Positions 8,978 through 17,326 of a DNA stretch of 64,000 bases are shown here, one piece after another. The stretch spans positions 79,916-143,915 of the forward strand of contig NZ_QHLY01000009.1 in the NCBI RefSeq assembly GCF_003185895.1, written 5' to 3'. The translations under genes were made by a program, and so were the position numbers. Source of the DNA: Cryobacterium arcticum. Lineage in GTDB: Bacteria; Actinomycetota; Actinomycetes; Actinomycetales; Microbacteriaceae. The stretch's first letter is position 1. The number at the start of each line of letters is the position of its first letter. The notes under the pieces were generated by a model. That model saw only the letters and a program-made list of their open reading frames with translations, made no database searches and was not told the origin of the DNA.

Positions 8978-9031
8978 CCGCTCGGCCCGGTGGCGCGCCT
9001 GGGTGTCGCCGGCTCCGGGTAGCCTTGACCA

Positions 9032-10228
9032 ATGGCAGTGTGGGACGACCTGACGGGTCAAGCAGACGCGATCGCCATCTTCCGGGCCGCCGCTGAGCGG
9101 CCTGGGGCGGTCGCCACGCTGGAGCGCCCTGAGGCCGACGCCGGTGCGGACACACCCAGCACGTCCTCATCGATGACGCACGCCTGGTTGATCACCGGCC
9201 CGCCCGGCTCCGGCCGCTCCAATCTCGCCTTCGCGTTCGCCACCGCCCTGCTCAGCCCCGGCACCCCACAGGGCGACGAAACCACCGGCCGGCTGGTCGA
9301 TGCGCGCACTCACCCCGACCTCACCGTGCTCACCACCGAGGGCGTGATCATCAAAATGGACTCCGTCAAGGAGGCCGTCGCCCGGTCGCAGTACTCGCCG
9401 TCGGTGGGCCGATACCGGGTCGTCGTGGTCGAAGACGCCGACCGTATGGTCGAACGCACCTCCAACGTGCTGCTCAAGGCGCTCGAAGAACCGCCGGAAC
9501 GCACCGTCTGGATTCTCTGCGCCCCCAGCGAGGCCGACCTGCTGCCCACCATCCGCTCCCGGGTGCGCACCGTGCGCCTGCGGGTGCCGAGCATCGACGA
9601 CGTCGCGGCCCTGCTCATCCGCCGCACCGGTGCCGACCCGACCGTGGCTGAACGAGCCGCCCGTGAGGCGCAAAGCCACATCGGCATGGCCCTCCGCCTG
9701 GCCACGAACGCCGAAGCCCGCGCCCGTCGGGAGGAAACCCTGCGCACAGCACTCGGTCTGACCGGAGTGGCCAACGCCGTCAACGCCGCCACCCGGCTGC
9801 TCGCCATCGCCGGCGACGACGCCAAGGCGATCACCATCGAACGAGACGCCAGCGAACGCGAGGGGGTACTGCGTTCCCTCGGCGTGGAGCCGGGCCAGTC
9901 GGTTCCGCCGGCCCTGCGCGGGCAGATCAAAGCGCTCGAGGACGACCAGAAACGCCGCGCCACCCGGAGCCTCCGTGACGGCATCGACCGCATCCTCGTC
10001 GACCTCACCTCCCTCTACCGCGACGTGATGATGGTGCAGCTGGGGCGGGAGAACACCATCATCAACCTGGAACTGCTCACCGAGCTGCGCCGGGCGGCAG
10101 CCGCCTGTGCACCGGCTGTGACTGTGGCGACGATGGATGCCATTGCCCTGGCCCGGCAGAGAATTGAAGCTAACGTAGCTCCGGCGCTGGCTCTTGAAGC
10201 CATGCTGGTCTCGATGATCCGACGGTGA
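9032..10228 (+). CDS. holB: DNA polymerase III delta' subunit, zinc cysteines absent
   Basis: Clamp-loader stator subunit. The 398-residue AAA+ protein shows the degenerate P-loop GPPGSGRSN (Arg instead of Lys, as expected for a subunit that does not hydrolyse ATP), RVVVVEDADRMVERTSNVLLKALEEPP, and the arginine-finger region TIRSRVRTVRLR. The zinc-binding cysteine cluster usually found before THPD in delta'/DnaX proteins is missing: the segment reads TPQGDETTGRLVDARTHPDL with no Cys. The start follows TAGCCT plus 6 nt, a leaderless-type promoter, so besides read-through from tmk it may have its own transcript. Confidence 0.93.
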   Translation: MAVWDDLTGQADAIAIFRAAAERPGAVATLERPEADAGADTPSTSSSMTHAWLITGPPGSGRSNLAFAFATALLSPGTPQGDETTGRLVDARTHPDLTVLTTEGVIIKMDSVKEAVARSQYSPSVGRYRVVVVEDADRMVERTSNVLLKALEEPPERTVWILCAPSEADLLPTIRSRVRTVRLRVPSIDDVAALLIRRTGADPTVAERAAREAQSHIGMALRLATNAEARARREETLRTALGLTGVANAVNAATRLLAIAGDDAKAITIERDASEREGVLRSLGVEPGQSVPPALRGQIKALEDDQKRRATRSLRDGIDRILVDLTSLYRDVMMVQLGRENTIINLELLTELRRAAAACAPAVTVATMDAIALARQRIEANVAPALALEAMLVSMIRR

Positions 10229-10269
10229 CGCCGTCGGCGGTGCCGCGGGCATCAGGGAAGAGGAACTCA

Positions 10270-11802
10270 GTGACGATGCGCACTCGCGTAATCACGACCA
10301 TGGCGGCCGCGGTGGCAGTGACGCTCGGACTGAGCGGCTGCGTGCCGTGGTTCATGCCGCAGCCCGCGCCGGCGACCTCCACGCCCAGCGTGGAAGAGGT
10401 GGGCAGCTCGCTGGAGCCGTTCTACAGCCAGGTGCTGGCGTGGGACGACTGCGACGACGGCATGCAGTGCACCACCGCGAGCGCGCCGCTGGACTGGGAC
10501 GATCCGGCCGCTGGATCGATCGATCTGGCCCTGGTGCGCCAGCCCGCCACCGGTGACCGTATCGGCTCCTTGCTGGTCAACCCGGGTGGCCCCGGCGGCT
10601 CTGGCTATGAGTTCGTCAAGGACTCCGTGGACTACGCCACCGACGCCACCCTGCAGGAGCGGTTCGACATCGTCGGCTTCGACCCCCGCGGTGTGGGGCG
10701 CTCGTCGGCAGTGGCCTGCCTCGACCCCGCCGAGATGGACACCTATCTCTATGGGCTGACCGTAGCCGAACGCGGCAGCGACGCCTGGATTCAGGAGCAG
10801 GAAACCAGCGCCAGCAACTTCGCCGCGGCCTGCGCCGACAAGACAGGTGCGCTGCTCGGCGAAGTCGACACCACGAGCGGGGCACGCGATCTCGATCTGC
10901 TGCGCGCGGTGCTCGGCGACGCCCAGCTCAACTACCTGGGCTTTTCCTACGGCACGTTCCTCGGCGCCACCTACGCCGAGCTCTATCCCGACAAGGTCGG
11001 CCGGCTCGTGCTCGACGGCGCCCTCGACCCGTCCACCAGCAACTTCGAGGTGACCAGCACGCAGGCGCAGGGCTTCGAGAGCGCATTGCGCGCCTACCTC
11101 ACCGACTGCCTGGCGGGCACGGACTGCCCGTTCGACGGCACAGTGGATGACGCCATGGCCACGATCGGCGCGTTGCTCGCCTCCGTGGACGCGAGCCCGA
11201 TCACGGCAACCGACGGCCGGCAGCTCGGAGCCAACTCGTTGCTCACCGCGATCATCTACCCGCTGTACCAGGCGACCGCCTGGAGCTACCTCAGCGACAT
11301 GTTCGAGAGCGTGCTGCAGGGCAGCGCCGATGGGGCGATGCAGTTCGCCGACGCGTACAACGGTCGCAACGCCGACGGCAGCTACGCCGACAACTCCACC
11401 GAGGCCTTCATGGCGATCAACTGCGTGGATTACGCCTACGATGACGACCCGGCGGCCATGCGCGCCCAGGCGGCCGAGATCGAGGCGGCGGCGCCCACCA
11501 TCGGCAAGTACATGGCGTTCGGTGACATCTCCTGCGCGAACTGGCCATACGCCTTCGACGGCGAACGCCAGGAGATCCACGCGGCCGGAGCAGCACCGAT
11601 TCTTGTGGTGGGCACCACCAACGACCCGGCCACGCCGTACGTGTGGGCGCAGAACCTGGCCGAGCAGTTGGACAGTGGGCAGCTCGTCACCTATGAGGGC
11701 GAGGGACACACCGCCTACAACAAGTCGAACTCCTGCGTCAACGATGCCGTCGACAGCTACCTAATCGACGGCACGGTGCCGGCGACCGATCCGATGTGCT
11801 GA
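10270..11802 (+). CDS. Secreted tripeptidyl aminopeptidase (alpha/beta hydrolase lipoprotein)
   Basis: Exported S33-type peptidase that removes N-terminal tripeptides. The N-terminus has a signal peptide with lipobox LSGC (VTLGLSGCVPW), so it is probably a membrane-anchored lipoprotein. Catalytic Ser lies in GFSYGTFLGATY (about residue 226), Asp in VVGTTNDPATPY, His in YEGEGHTAYN; the oxyanion region NPGGPGGSG is present, and a C-terminal TAP-type domain carries several Cys. GTG at 10270 is preferred (AGAGGA upstream); ATG 10276 is a near alternative. Follows holB closely, a common neighbour in actinobacteria. Confidence 0.9.
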   Translation: MTMRTRVITTMAAAVAVTLGLSGCVPWFMPQPAPATSTPSVEEVGSSLEPFYSQVLAWDDCDDGMQCTTASAPLDWDDPAAGSIDLALVRQPATGDRIGSLLVNPGGPGGSGYEFVKDSVDYATDATLQERFDIVGFDPRGVGRSSAVACLDPAEMDTYLYGLTVAERGSDAWIQEQETSASNFAAACADKTGALLGEVDTTSGARDLDLLRAVLGDAQLNYLGFSYGTFLGATYAELYPDKVGRLVLDGALDPSTSNFEVTSTQAQGFESALRAYLTDCLAGTDCPFDGTVDDAMATIGALLASVDASPITATDGRQLGANSLLTAIIYPLYQATAWSYLSDMFESVLQGSADGAMQFADAYNGRNADGSYADNSTEAFMAINCVDYAYDDDPAAMRAQAAEIEAAAPTIGKYMAFGDISCANWPYAFDGERQEIHAAGAAPILVVGTTNDPATPYVWAQNLAEQLDSGQLVTYEGEGHTAYNKSNSCVNDAVDSYLIDGTVPATDPMC

Positions 11803-11854
11803 TCGGCTGAAACCTCGCCCACCGCGTTTTTGCGCCTCATGCAAGAATTGGGGC

Positions 11855-12493
11855 ATGGCGGTGGAACCTGACGAAGTGGGCCTGCGGGAGCGCAAGCGCC
11901 TGGCCACGCGCCGGCAGATTCAGCGTGCCGTGCTCACTCTCTGCTCAGCGCGCGGCATTGACAAGGTCACCATCGACGAGATCAGTCGCTGCGCAGATAT
12001 CTCACCCCGCACCTTCTTCAATTACTTTCCGTCCAAGGACTCCGCCCTGGTCGGTGACGAGTTGGAACTCGCCTGTGACTCCGACATCGAGCGATTCGTG
12101 GCCGGGGGAGCGGACAGTGACGTCATGGCGGACCTAGCCACCCTGCTCGCTCAGAGCCTGCAGAACACCGACAGCGATCGAGAGATCCACGAGCTGCGTC
12201 GAATGGTGATGAAGGAGAACAGCTACCTGTTCACCATGCGGATGGCCACGCTGCGCAATTTCGAAGCCGGCCTGCAGGAGATCGTCGAGCGCCGATTCGC
12301 CGCTGACGACCCCAGGCTCGCAGCGGACCCGCAGGCGCTGTCCCAGCGGGCTCTACTCTTCACCCTGGTGGCAATGGCTGCTACCAGGCATGCCTGGCGG
12401 TGCTGGGCCGAATCCGACGAGTCCACCCCGCTGTCGGAGTGGGTGGCCAAATCGTTCCGTGAGCTGTACACCGTGACCTCCCCAACCCACTAA
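11855..12493 (+). CDS. TetR-family transcriptional regulator
   Basis: Cytoplasmic DNA-binding repressor of 212 residues. The N-terminal helix-turn-helix is clear (TIDEISRCADISPRTFFNYFPSKDSALV, shown here only in part as ADISPRTFFNYFPSKDSAL); the C-terminal domain is of the MftR/AcrR-like type with an aromatic-rich helix. It has no adjacent efflux or enzyme gene of obvious relevance; the upstream peptidase is 52 nt away on the same strand. Target unknown. Confidence 0.88.
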   Translation: MAVEPDEVGLRERKRLATRRQIQRAVLTLCSARGIDKVTIDEISRCADISPRTFFNYFPSKDSALVGDELELACDSDIERFVAGGADSDVMADLATLLAQSLQNTDSDREIHELRRMVMKENSYLFTMRMATLRNFEAGLQEIVERRFAADDPRLAADPQALSQRALLFTLVAMAATRHAWRCWAESDESTPLSEWVAKSFRELYTVTSPTH

Positions 12494-12545
12494 GCTTGGA
12501 TGCTGTGTCGCCGCGCGTTTCCCGCAAGGGCAATTTCGGTCTCAC

Positions 12546-12618
12546 GCCGCCTTAGCTCAGTTGGTAGAGCGATTCACTCGTAATGAATAGGTCATCAGTT
12601 CGATTCTGATAGGCGGCC
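12546..12618 (+). tRNA. tRNA-Thr (anticodon CGT)
   Basis: Full cloverleaf: acceptor GCCGCCT/AGGCGGC, D stem GCTC/GAGC with AGTTGGTA loop, anticodon stem ATTCA/TGAAT with loop CTCGTAA (anticodon CGT, reads ACG), variable AGGTC, T stem ATCAG/CTGAT with TTCGATT loop. CCA is not encoded. It marks the left border of the accessory polysaccharide region, a usual integration site, but no integrase or repeated tRNA 3' end was found. Confidence 0.96.
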
Positions 12619-12898
12619 CCACTATGACACCGGAGCCTTGAGCTCGACGCTGTTGGCTTGCCGAATTCAGCAATCACCGAAGTTGGCCCTCTGTGCCGGG
12701 CGTGTCCCAGAGCGTATCGAGTTGGATTCCGGGGTTCAGTGTGCTGTCGCCAGTGCGGGCGCTACTTTCGCGAGCTCAACTCGGCGGCCTTCAGCCGGAG
12801 CTTCGCGATGCGACCCGACCACGAGCACGTACCGTGATTGGAGCGCGTAGCAGTACGCCCCTATTCGAGAGCGGGCTTCGCGTGTCCACCCTGCGATG
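12619..12898. other. Non-coding stretch after tRNA-Thr
   Basis: About 280 bases without a credible gene. The reading frames across it have no ribosome site and no family resemblance. Composition is mixed and could be the decayed edge of an inserted segment; no integrase remnant or duplicated tRNA end is recognisable. Confidence 0.5.
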
Positions 12899-12928
12899 AC
12901 ACTCATTCGGGGGTAGCGCACGTATAAA
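12899..12928 (+). promoter_or_regulatory. G-run element and -10 upstream of SGNH gene
   Basis: ACACTCATTCGGGGGTAGC (12899-12917) followed by TATAAA (12923-12928), 8 nt before the ATG. Nearly the same element precedes the acyltransferase genes at 13806 and 14995. Confidence 0.5.
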
Positions 12929-12936
12929 CTCAGCGC

Positions 12937-13659
12937 ATGTCCCGGGGAAAACTGATCCTGCTTGGCATTCTTGCCATCGCGGTCGTCGTCTTGACTGTTA
13001 TGGCCGTGCAAGGACCTAGGCCCGGCGCGCCTACTGCAGCCGCCGGACCGATCCCGACATTCGGAACCGTGACGTCCGACCCGCACCCGGTCGCCGCATT
13101 CGTGGGGGACTCGTACACGACGGGGACTGGCGCCACGGTGAAAGTGAAAACGCGCTGGACTGCCCTTGTGTCCGCCGAGATGGAATGGAAGGAGGTCAAC
13201 CTCGGTCGAGGGGGTACCGGGTACGCGACCACGTCGGGGCGTTCCGGTTGCGGGAAAGAATATTGCCCGAGTTTTGTAGAGATGATCCCGGAAGTGCTGG
13301 CTGTTGACCCGGATGTGGTGTTCATCTCTGGCGGGCGGAGTGACATCCGAGCTTGGGACGCAGATCCGAGCATTGTGATCGCCGCCATCACCCAGACATA
13401 CGCTGACATGCGGTCCGCTGTCCCGGATGCGCGGATCATTGCTGTTGGGCCGGCCGTAAGTGGGACTGTAACTCAGGACGCGATCGACATGGACTTAGCG
13501 GTCGAGAGTGCCGCCACCGCGGTGGGGGCGGAATTCATCAGTCTTTTGAACCCTTCTGTACTCGATGCATCATTGCTATCGGGAGATCGTATCCACCCGA
13601 ATAATGCAGGGCATTCTGCGATTGCCCGTCGCATAGTCGAGGGTCTAGGCACTCAATAG
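12937..13659 (+). CDS. Membrane-anchored SGNH/GDSL-type hydrolase
   Basis: Probable extracytoplasmic esterase or acyl-hydrolase. The 240-residue protein starts with an uncleaved-looking membrane helix (LILLGILAIAVVVLTVMAV) and then shows SGNH blocks: FVGDSYTTGTG (block I, catalytic Ser), a Gly in LGRGGTGY, SGGRSD in place of the usual GxND (Asn replaced by Ser), and GDRIHPNNAGH (catalytic Asp and His). A CG-x-EYCP motif suggests a disulfide. It is a paralogue of the protein at 27054-27830. First gene of the polysaccharide/acyltransferase region; may de-acylate surface glycans. The block III deviation leaves activity uncertain. Confidence 0.8.
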   Translation: MSRGKLILLGILAIAVVVLTVMAVQGPRPGAPTAAAGPIPTFGTVTSDPHPVAAFVGDSYTTGTGATVKVKTRWTALVSAEMEWKEVNLGRGGTGYATTSGRSGCGKEYCPSFVEMIPEVLAVDPDVVFISGGRSDIRAWDADPSIVIAAITQTYADMRSAVPDARIIAVGPAVSGTVTQDAIDMDLAVESAATAVGAEFISLLNPSVLDASLLSGDRIHPNNAGHSAIARRIVEGLGTQ

Positions 13660-13762
13660 TCGGGTGACTGCTTGGTCCATCCGAAAATAGCGCTGGTTCT
13701 GGGGTGACGCGCGATCGCGGACATCTCGCGCTATATTCACGCGCGCGAAATGTGCGACTGTT

Positions 13763-13782
13763 ACCCTCGTCCGGGGGGTATT
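13763..13782 (+). promoter_or_regulatory. G-run element upstream of acyltransferase
   Basis: ACCCTCGTCCGGGGGGTATT, matching the elements at 12899 and 14952, about 25 nt upstream of the GTG start of the next gene. Confidence 0.5.
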
Positions 13783-13805
13783 CCCTCATCTAATTGAGGA
13801 GAGCC

Positions 13806-14876
13806 GTGCGCGCTAGTAATTTGCCATCCGTCAGCGCACCGCGGCGGATTCAATGGCCCGATGCCGCTCGAGGCATGGCAATCCTCCTTGTTGTACTGCA
13901 CCACGCGGTCATATATTCCGCGGTGGAAGGGTTGGCATCGCCGGGCTGGCTGGTTGCAACGGAAATGCTTAGAACCATGCGAATGCCCCTGTTCTTTCTG
14001 GCTGCGGGCCTATTCGCCGGGAAATACGTCACCGGCACTTGGCGTGGCCTGTTCCAGAAGAAGATAATGCTCTTCGCTTGGGTCTTCGTTTTATGGGTGA
14101 TCATCAGATGGATCATCCTGAACCTGATTCCCGGCATCGACAGCGAAACGGGCATTCTGCAGTTGCCGCTCCACCTTTTCTGGCCAGTGGGCGGATGGTT
14201 CATCTTCGTGCTTGCGATCTATTTCGCCTTGGCCAAGCTATCGGTACGTATCTCGAAGCCGATCCAATTAGTGAGCGCCGGCCTCGCCTCCCTCCTCTGG
14301 TTCGCACTCGACGACCCGATTGGGAACAATGGCTGGGACGGCGTGCCAACGTTCTACATCTTCTTCATCCTTGGCTGCTACGGGCGCTCGGGTATTCTCG
14401 CCTTCGGCGCTTGGCTGACCCCGATGACAGGCATTGCCATGGTTGCCATATGGGCCGGCTCGTATACAACCCTCGCCCAGCTGGATCTCGCTGACGCGCC
14501 CGTGATTTCCTTCGCAATGAGGATTCTCGGGCTGGGCGCAGGAATCGCTCTCGCGCGCGGGTTGGAACGGGTTGGATGGTTGCGACGACTTGGCGGGCAG
14601 ACTCTCTCGATCTATCTGTCGCACACTCTCTGGATCTTCCTCTTAGTTTGGTTGTTGTCCCTGATCTGGCCAACTGGAAGCCCCTTGGCAGCGCTGTGGC
14701 TGCCAGTGCTAGTCGCCGCGTTCGGTCTTGTGATGGCGAGGATCACCGCAGTTTGCGCGGCTTATGTCCATGCTGGGTGGCTCTTTGAGACTCCTCGATG
14801 GCTTGAGAATCTATTTATTCGAGCATGGCCGCTTCCGCGTTCTGACGTGACTCCAAGCCAAATTGCAGGGCGATAG
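13806..14876 (+). CDS. Acyltransferase-3 family membrane protein
   Basis: Integral membrane O-acyltransferase of about 356 residues with some ten predicted membrane helices. The N-terminal motif IQWPDAARGMAILLVVLHH contains the Arg and the His characteristic of acyltransferase-3 proteins (R in D-x-x-RG and H in LHH). It would transfer an acyl group to a cell-surface carbohydrate. GTG at 13806 is chosen because GAGGAG precedes it; the longer TTG start at 13794 lacks one. Codon use is visibly less GC-rich than the flanking housekeeping genes. Confidence 0.85.
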   Translation: MRASNLPSVSAPRRIQWPDAARGMAILLVVLHHAVIYSAVEGLASPGWLVATEMLRTMRMPLFFLAAGLFAGKYVTGTWRGLFQKKIMLFAWVFVLWVIIRWIILNLIPGIDSETGILQLPLHLFWPVGGWFIFVLAIYFALAKLSVRISKPIQLVSAGLASLLWFALDDPIGNNGWDGVPTFYIFFILGCYGRSGILAFGAWLTPMTGIAMVAIWAGSYTTLAQLDLADAPVISFAMRILGLGAGIALARGLERVGWLRRLGGQTLSIYLSHTLWIFLLVWLLSLIWPTGSPLAALWLPVLVAAFGLVMARITAVCAAYVHAGWLFETPRWLENLFIRAWPLPRSDVTPSQIAGR

Positions 14877-14951
14877 ACACGGTTCGAGATTGCGCCGGGT
14901 TCGCGTATTGCCATTCATGAGGCCGTCACTCAGCCGAAACATCATGCAGAT

Positions 14952-14972
14952 ACACTCGTTCGGGGGGTAGCC
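14952..14972 (+). promoter_or_regulatory. G-run element upstream of OafA-like gene
   Basis: ACACTCGTTCGGGGGGTAGC plus C, nearly identical to the element at 12899, 22 nt upstream of the ATG at 14995. TAGCCT directly after the G run could act as a -10. Confidence 0.5.
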
Positions 14973-14994
14973 TCCACGACAGCATGGGGGATCG

Positions 14995-17196
14995 ATGAGC
15001 ACGTTGGTAAAGACTGAGCTACAGTCGGCGGCACCCGTGGATGCGCCGAAGAAGTCCATCCGACGCGATATTCAGGGCCTCCGCGCTGTGGCTGTGCTCG
15101 CTGTCGTCGCCGATCACTTATTCCATTGGCCAACCGGGGGTTTCGTCGGTGTTGACGTGTTCTTCGTGCTTTCGGGTTTCCTCATCACTGGCCTGTTGCT
15201 GCGCGAGCATGACCGAACCGGCACCATTTCATTCGTTGGCTTCTACAAGCGCCGGGTTCGACGTATCCTCCCCGCCGCGACACTTGTCCTGGCTGCCACT
15301 CTCTCAATCGCTTTCGTGGTCTTTAATGTCGGCCGAGCCAATCAAACCGCCGGCGACGCGTTCTGGTCGTTCATCTTTCTGGGCAACTGGCACTTTGCAG
15401 CTGACGGGACTAACTATTTTTTAGCCGGTGGTCCGGTCTCACCGCTACAGCATTTCTGGTCTTTGTCTGTTGAAGAGCAGTTCTATTTTGTGTGGCCGTG
15501 GCTGATGCTTCTGATTCTTGCGCTGGGAGGCAAGGCGACCAAGTGGAACACCGTGGTCGCCCATCGCGTTATCGGTGCCGTGATGTTTGCCATCATCATC
15601 ATCACTTTTGCCTGGTCGATCTGGGAAACCACAACAAATCCCACTTGGGCCTATTTCTCGACATTCTCTCGGACGTGGGAGCTGGGCGTTGGAGCCCTGT
15701 TGGCCGTCGTCGCAGGACGACTCCGGTCAATACCGTCTTGGCTTCGACCGGTTCTCGGCTGGGCGGGGCTTCTCGGTATCTTCGGGTCCATCTTCTTCAT
15801 CACCGACGCCATGCCGTTCCCTGGGCCCTGGGCCGCCGTGCCTGTACTCGCCACTGCGCTCGTAATCCTCGCGGGCACCGGCGGCGAAGTGCGCTACCTC
15901 TGGCCGCTCACCAACCGGGTGTCGACGTACATCGGAGACATTTCTTACAGCCTCTATCTCTGGCATTTCCCGGTGATCATCTTGTTGGGTTCGATCGTTG
16001 CCGAAGGCACTGTTGAGCACGCGGTGAGTGCATTGGTATTGATGGCTGTCTTGTCGGTGTTGTCCTACCATTTTGTGGAGCAGTCCGTCCTCAAGTCGAC
16101 GTGGCTGCGCGACGTGTCCGCGGTGGAGCGCGCAGCTTTGCGTCGTGCCAAGCGTCAGAAGAAACGCGCGGCTCAAAAGTCGAACGCCCCGGTGTTGGTC
16201 GGCGTGGCTTTGGTCGCGGTCGGCAGCCTGACGCTGGCTTGGGCGGCCCTGACACCGCGGGATCTCCCGGTCAGCACCTTTGTCAGCGCTGCGCAGGCAC
16301 AGATCCAACCCGATGATGGCGCAGCTGACGCGTCGCAGGTGCCGGCCAGTCCCGCTAGCGACCTCACGGCAGGCCTTACGGCGGCGCTAACAAGCGAAAC
16401 GTGGCCAGCCTTCGATCCGCCGGCGGATGGTTCTGTGAACTTGCGAGTGCCTCAGTGGGTCGAGGACGACTGCCTGACGATCTCCGAGGAGAAGTTGGAT
16501 AGTTGCGCGTATGGTGCGACCGAGCCCAGCAAGACCGCAGTCATCGTTGGAGACTCCATTGCCACGAGCTGGCTTCCGGGCATAATCGCAGCGCTTGAAC
16601 CGCTGGGGTACGCGGTTCAGCCCCTCACGCGGGAAAAATGCCCCGTCGGGTTCATGCCGGTCACGTCTAGCGAAGAGACGGGTGGGCCGCTCTATGACGC
16701 CTGTAACCAGCAGCATGAGTGGGTGACGGAAAAGGTGCAGGAGATTCAACCCGATCTCATCATCATGTCCGACTCCTTCTACGGGCTGAACCGCCTGATC
16801 AGTCAGAATCGCGACGATGCGGCCAACGCGGAATGGAAGGCTGGTTTCGGCGAGGCGCTTGCCGCTCTTCCCGCTGAGACTAAAAAGGTGGTCTTGATGT
16901 CGCCGCCAGGAGCGGGAAACATGACGCAGTGCTACACGCCGTTGTCGAGCCCGAAGGACTGCACCGGGAACCTGCAGCCGAACTGGAAGATCGTCCTGGA
17001 TGCCGAGTCCGCTGCCTCTGAGGAAGCTGGCGTGGCGTTCGTTGATACGAGGGAATGGTTCTGTGTTACCGATCGATGCCCAGTTTTCGTGGGTACGACA
17101 TCCATCTACGCCGACACTGCTCACTTGACCAATAATTACAGCCAGAGTCTTGCCCCTGTGATCCTCGCCAAATTGCAAGAACTTGGTCTCGTCTAG
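14995..17196 (+). CDS. OafA/YrhL-type acyltransferase with C-terminal SGNH domain
   Basis: Surface polysaccharide O-acetyltransferase of 733 residues. Residues ~20-380 form the acyltransferase-3 membrane domain (IRRDIQGLRAVAVLAVVADH with catalytic Arg/His, GVDVFFVLSGFLITGLL, SLSVEEQFYFVWP). A Lys/Arg-rich linker and one further helix (PVLVGVALVAVGSLTLAWAAL) lead to an extracytoplasmic SGNH domain (~500-733) with GDSIATSWLP (Ser), and a late ADTAHLTNNYS that supplies the Asp-x-x-His. The two-domain layout is that of OafA/PatB-like enzymes, which carry acetyl across the membrane and attach it outside. ATG with GGGGGATCG upstream. Confidence 0.92.
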   Translation: MSTLVKTELQSAAPVDAPKKSIRRDIQGLRAVAVLAVVADHLFHWPTGGFVGVDVFFVLSGFLITGLLLREHDRTGTISFVGFYKRRVRRILPAATLVLAATLSIAFVVFNVGRANQTAGDAFWSFIFLGNWHFAADGTNYFLAGGPVSPLQHFWSLSVEEQFYFVWPWLMLLILALGGKATKWNTVVAHRVIGAVMFAIIIITFAWSIWETTTNPTWAYFSTFSRTWELGVGALLAVVAGRLRSIPSWLRPVLGWAGLLGIFGSIFFITDAMPFPGPWAAVPVLATALVILAGTGGEVRYLWPLTNRVSTYIGDISYSLYLWHFPVIILLGSIVAEGTVEHAVSALVLMAVLSVLSYHFVEQSVLKSTWLRDVSAVERAALRRAKRQKKRAAQKSNAPVLVGVALVAVGSLTLAWAALTPRDLPVSTFVSAAQAQIQPDDGAADASQVPASPASDLTAGLTAALTSETWPAFDPPADGSVNLRVPQWVEDDCLTISEEKLDSCAYGATEPSKTAVIVGDSIATSWLPGIIAALEPLGYAVQPLTREKCPVGFMPVTSSEETGGPLYDACNQQHEWVTEKVQEIQPDLIIMSDSFYGLNRLISQNRDDAANAEWKAGFGEALAALPAETKKVVLMSPPGAGNMTQCYTPLSSPKDCTGNLQPNWKIVLDAESAASEEAGVAFVDTREWFCVTDRCPVFVGTTSIYADTAHLTNNYSQSLAPVILAKLQELGLV

Positions 17197-17326
17197 TGCA
17201 ACCGTCGCATGTACGGGCGAAGCCAGCCAGCGGACTGCTGGTTGATATCGTTGACCGGATGAGCACATCGCCCAGAAGCTGGGAGTCACGAATTCCAGAC
17301 GGGTCTTCTACGAGGGGAACGGCCAC

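Noticed and set aside
12619..12936. Integrase remnant or attachment repeat next to tRNA-Thr
   Set aside because: No repeat of the tRNA 3' end was found downstream and no integrase-like peptide is readable.
12736..13086. Minus-strand gene between tRNA-Thr and the SGNH gene
   Set aside because: No ribosome site, overlaps the SGNH start, and the protein shows no family or domain features.
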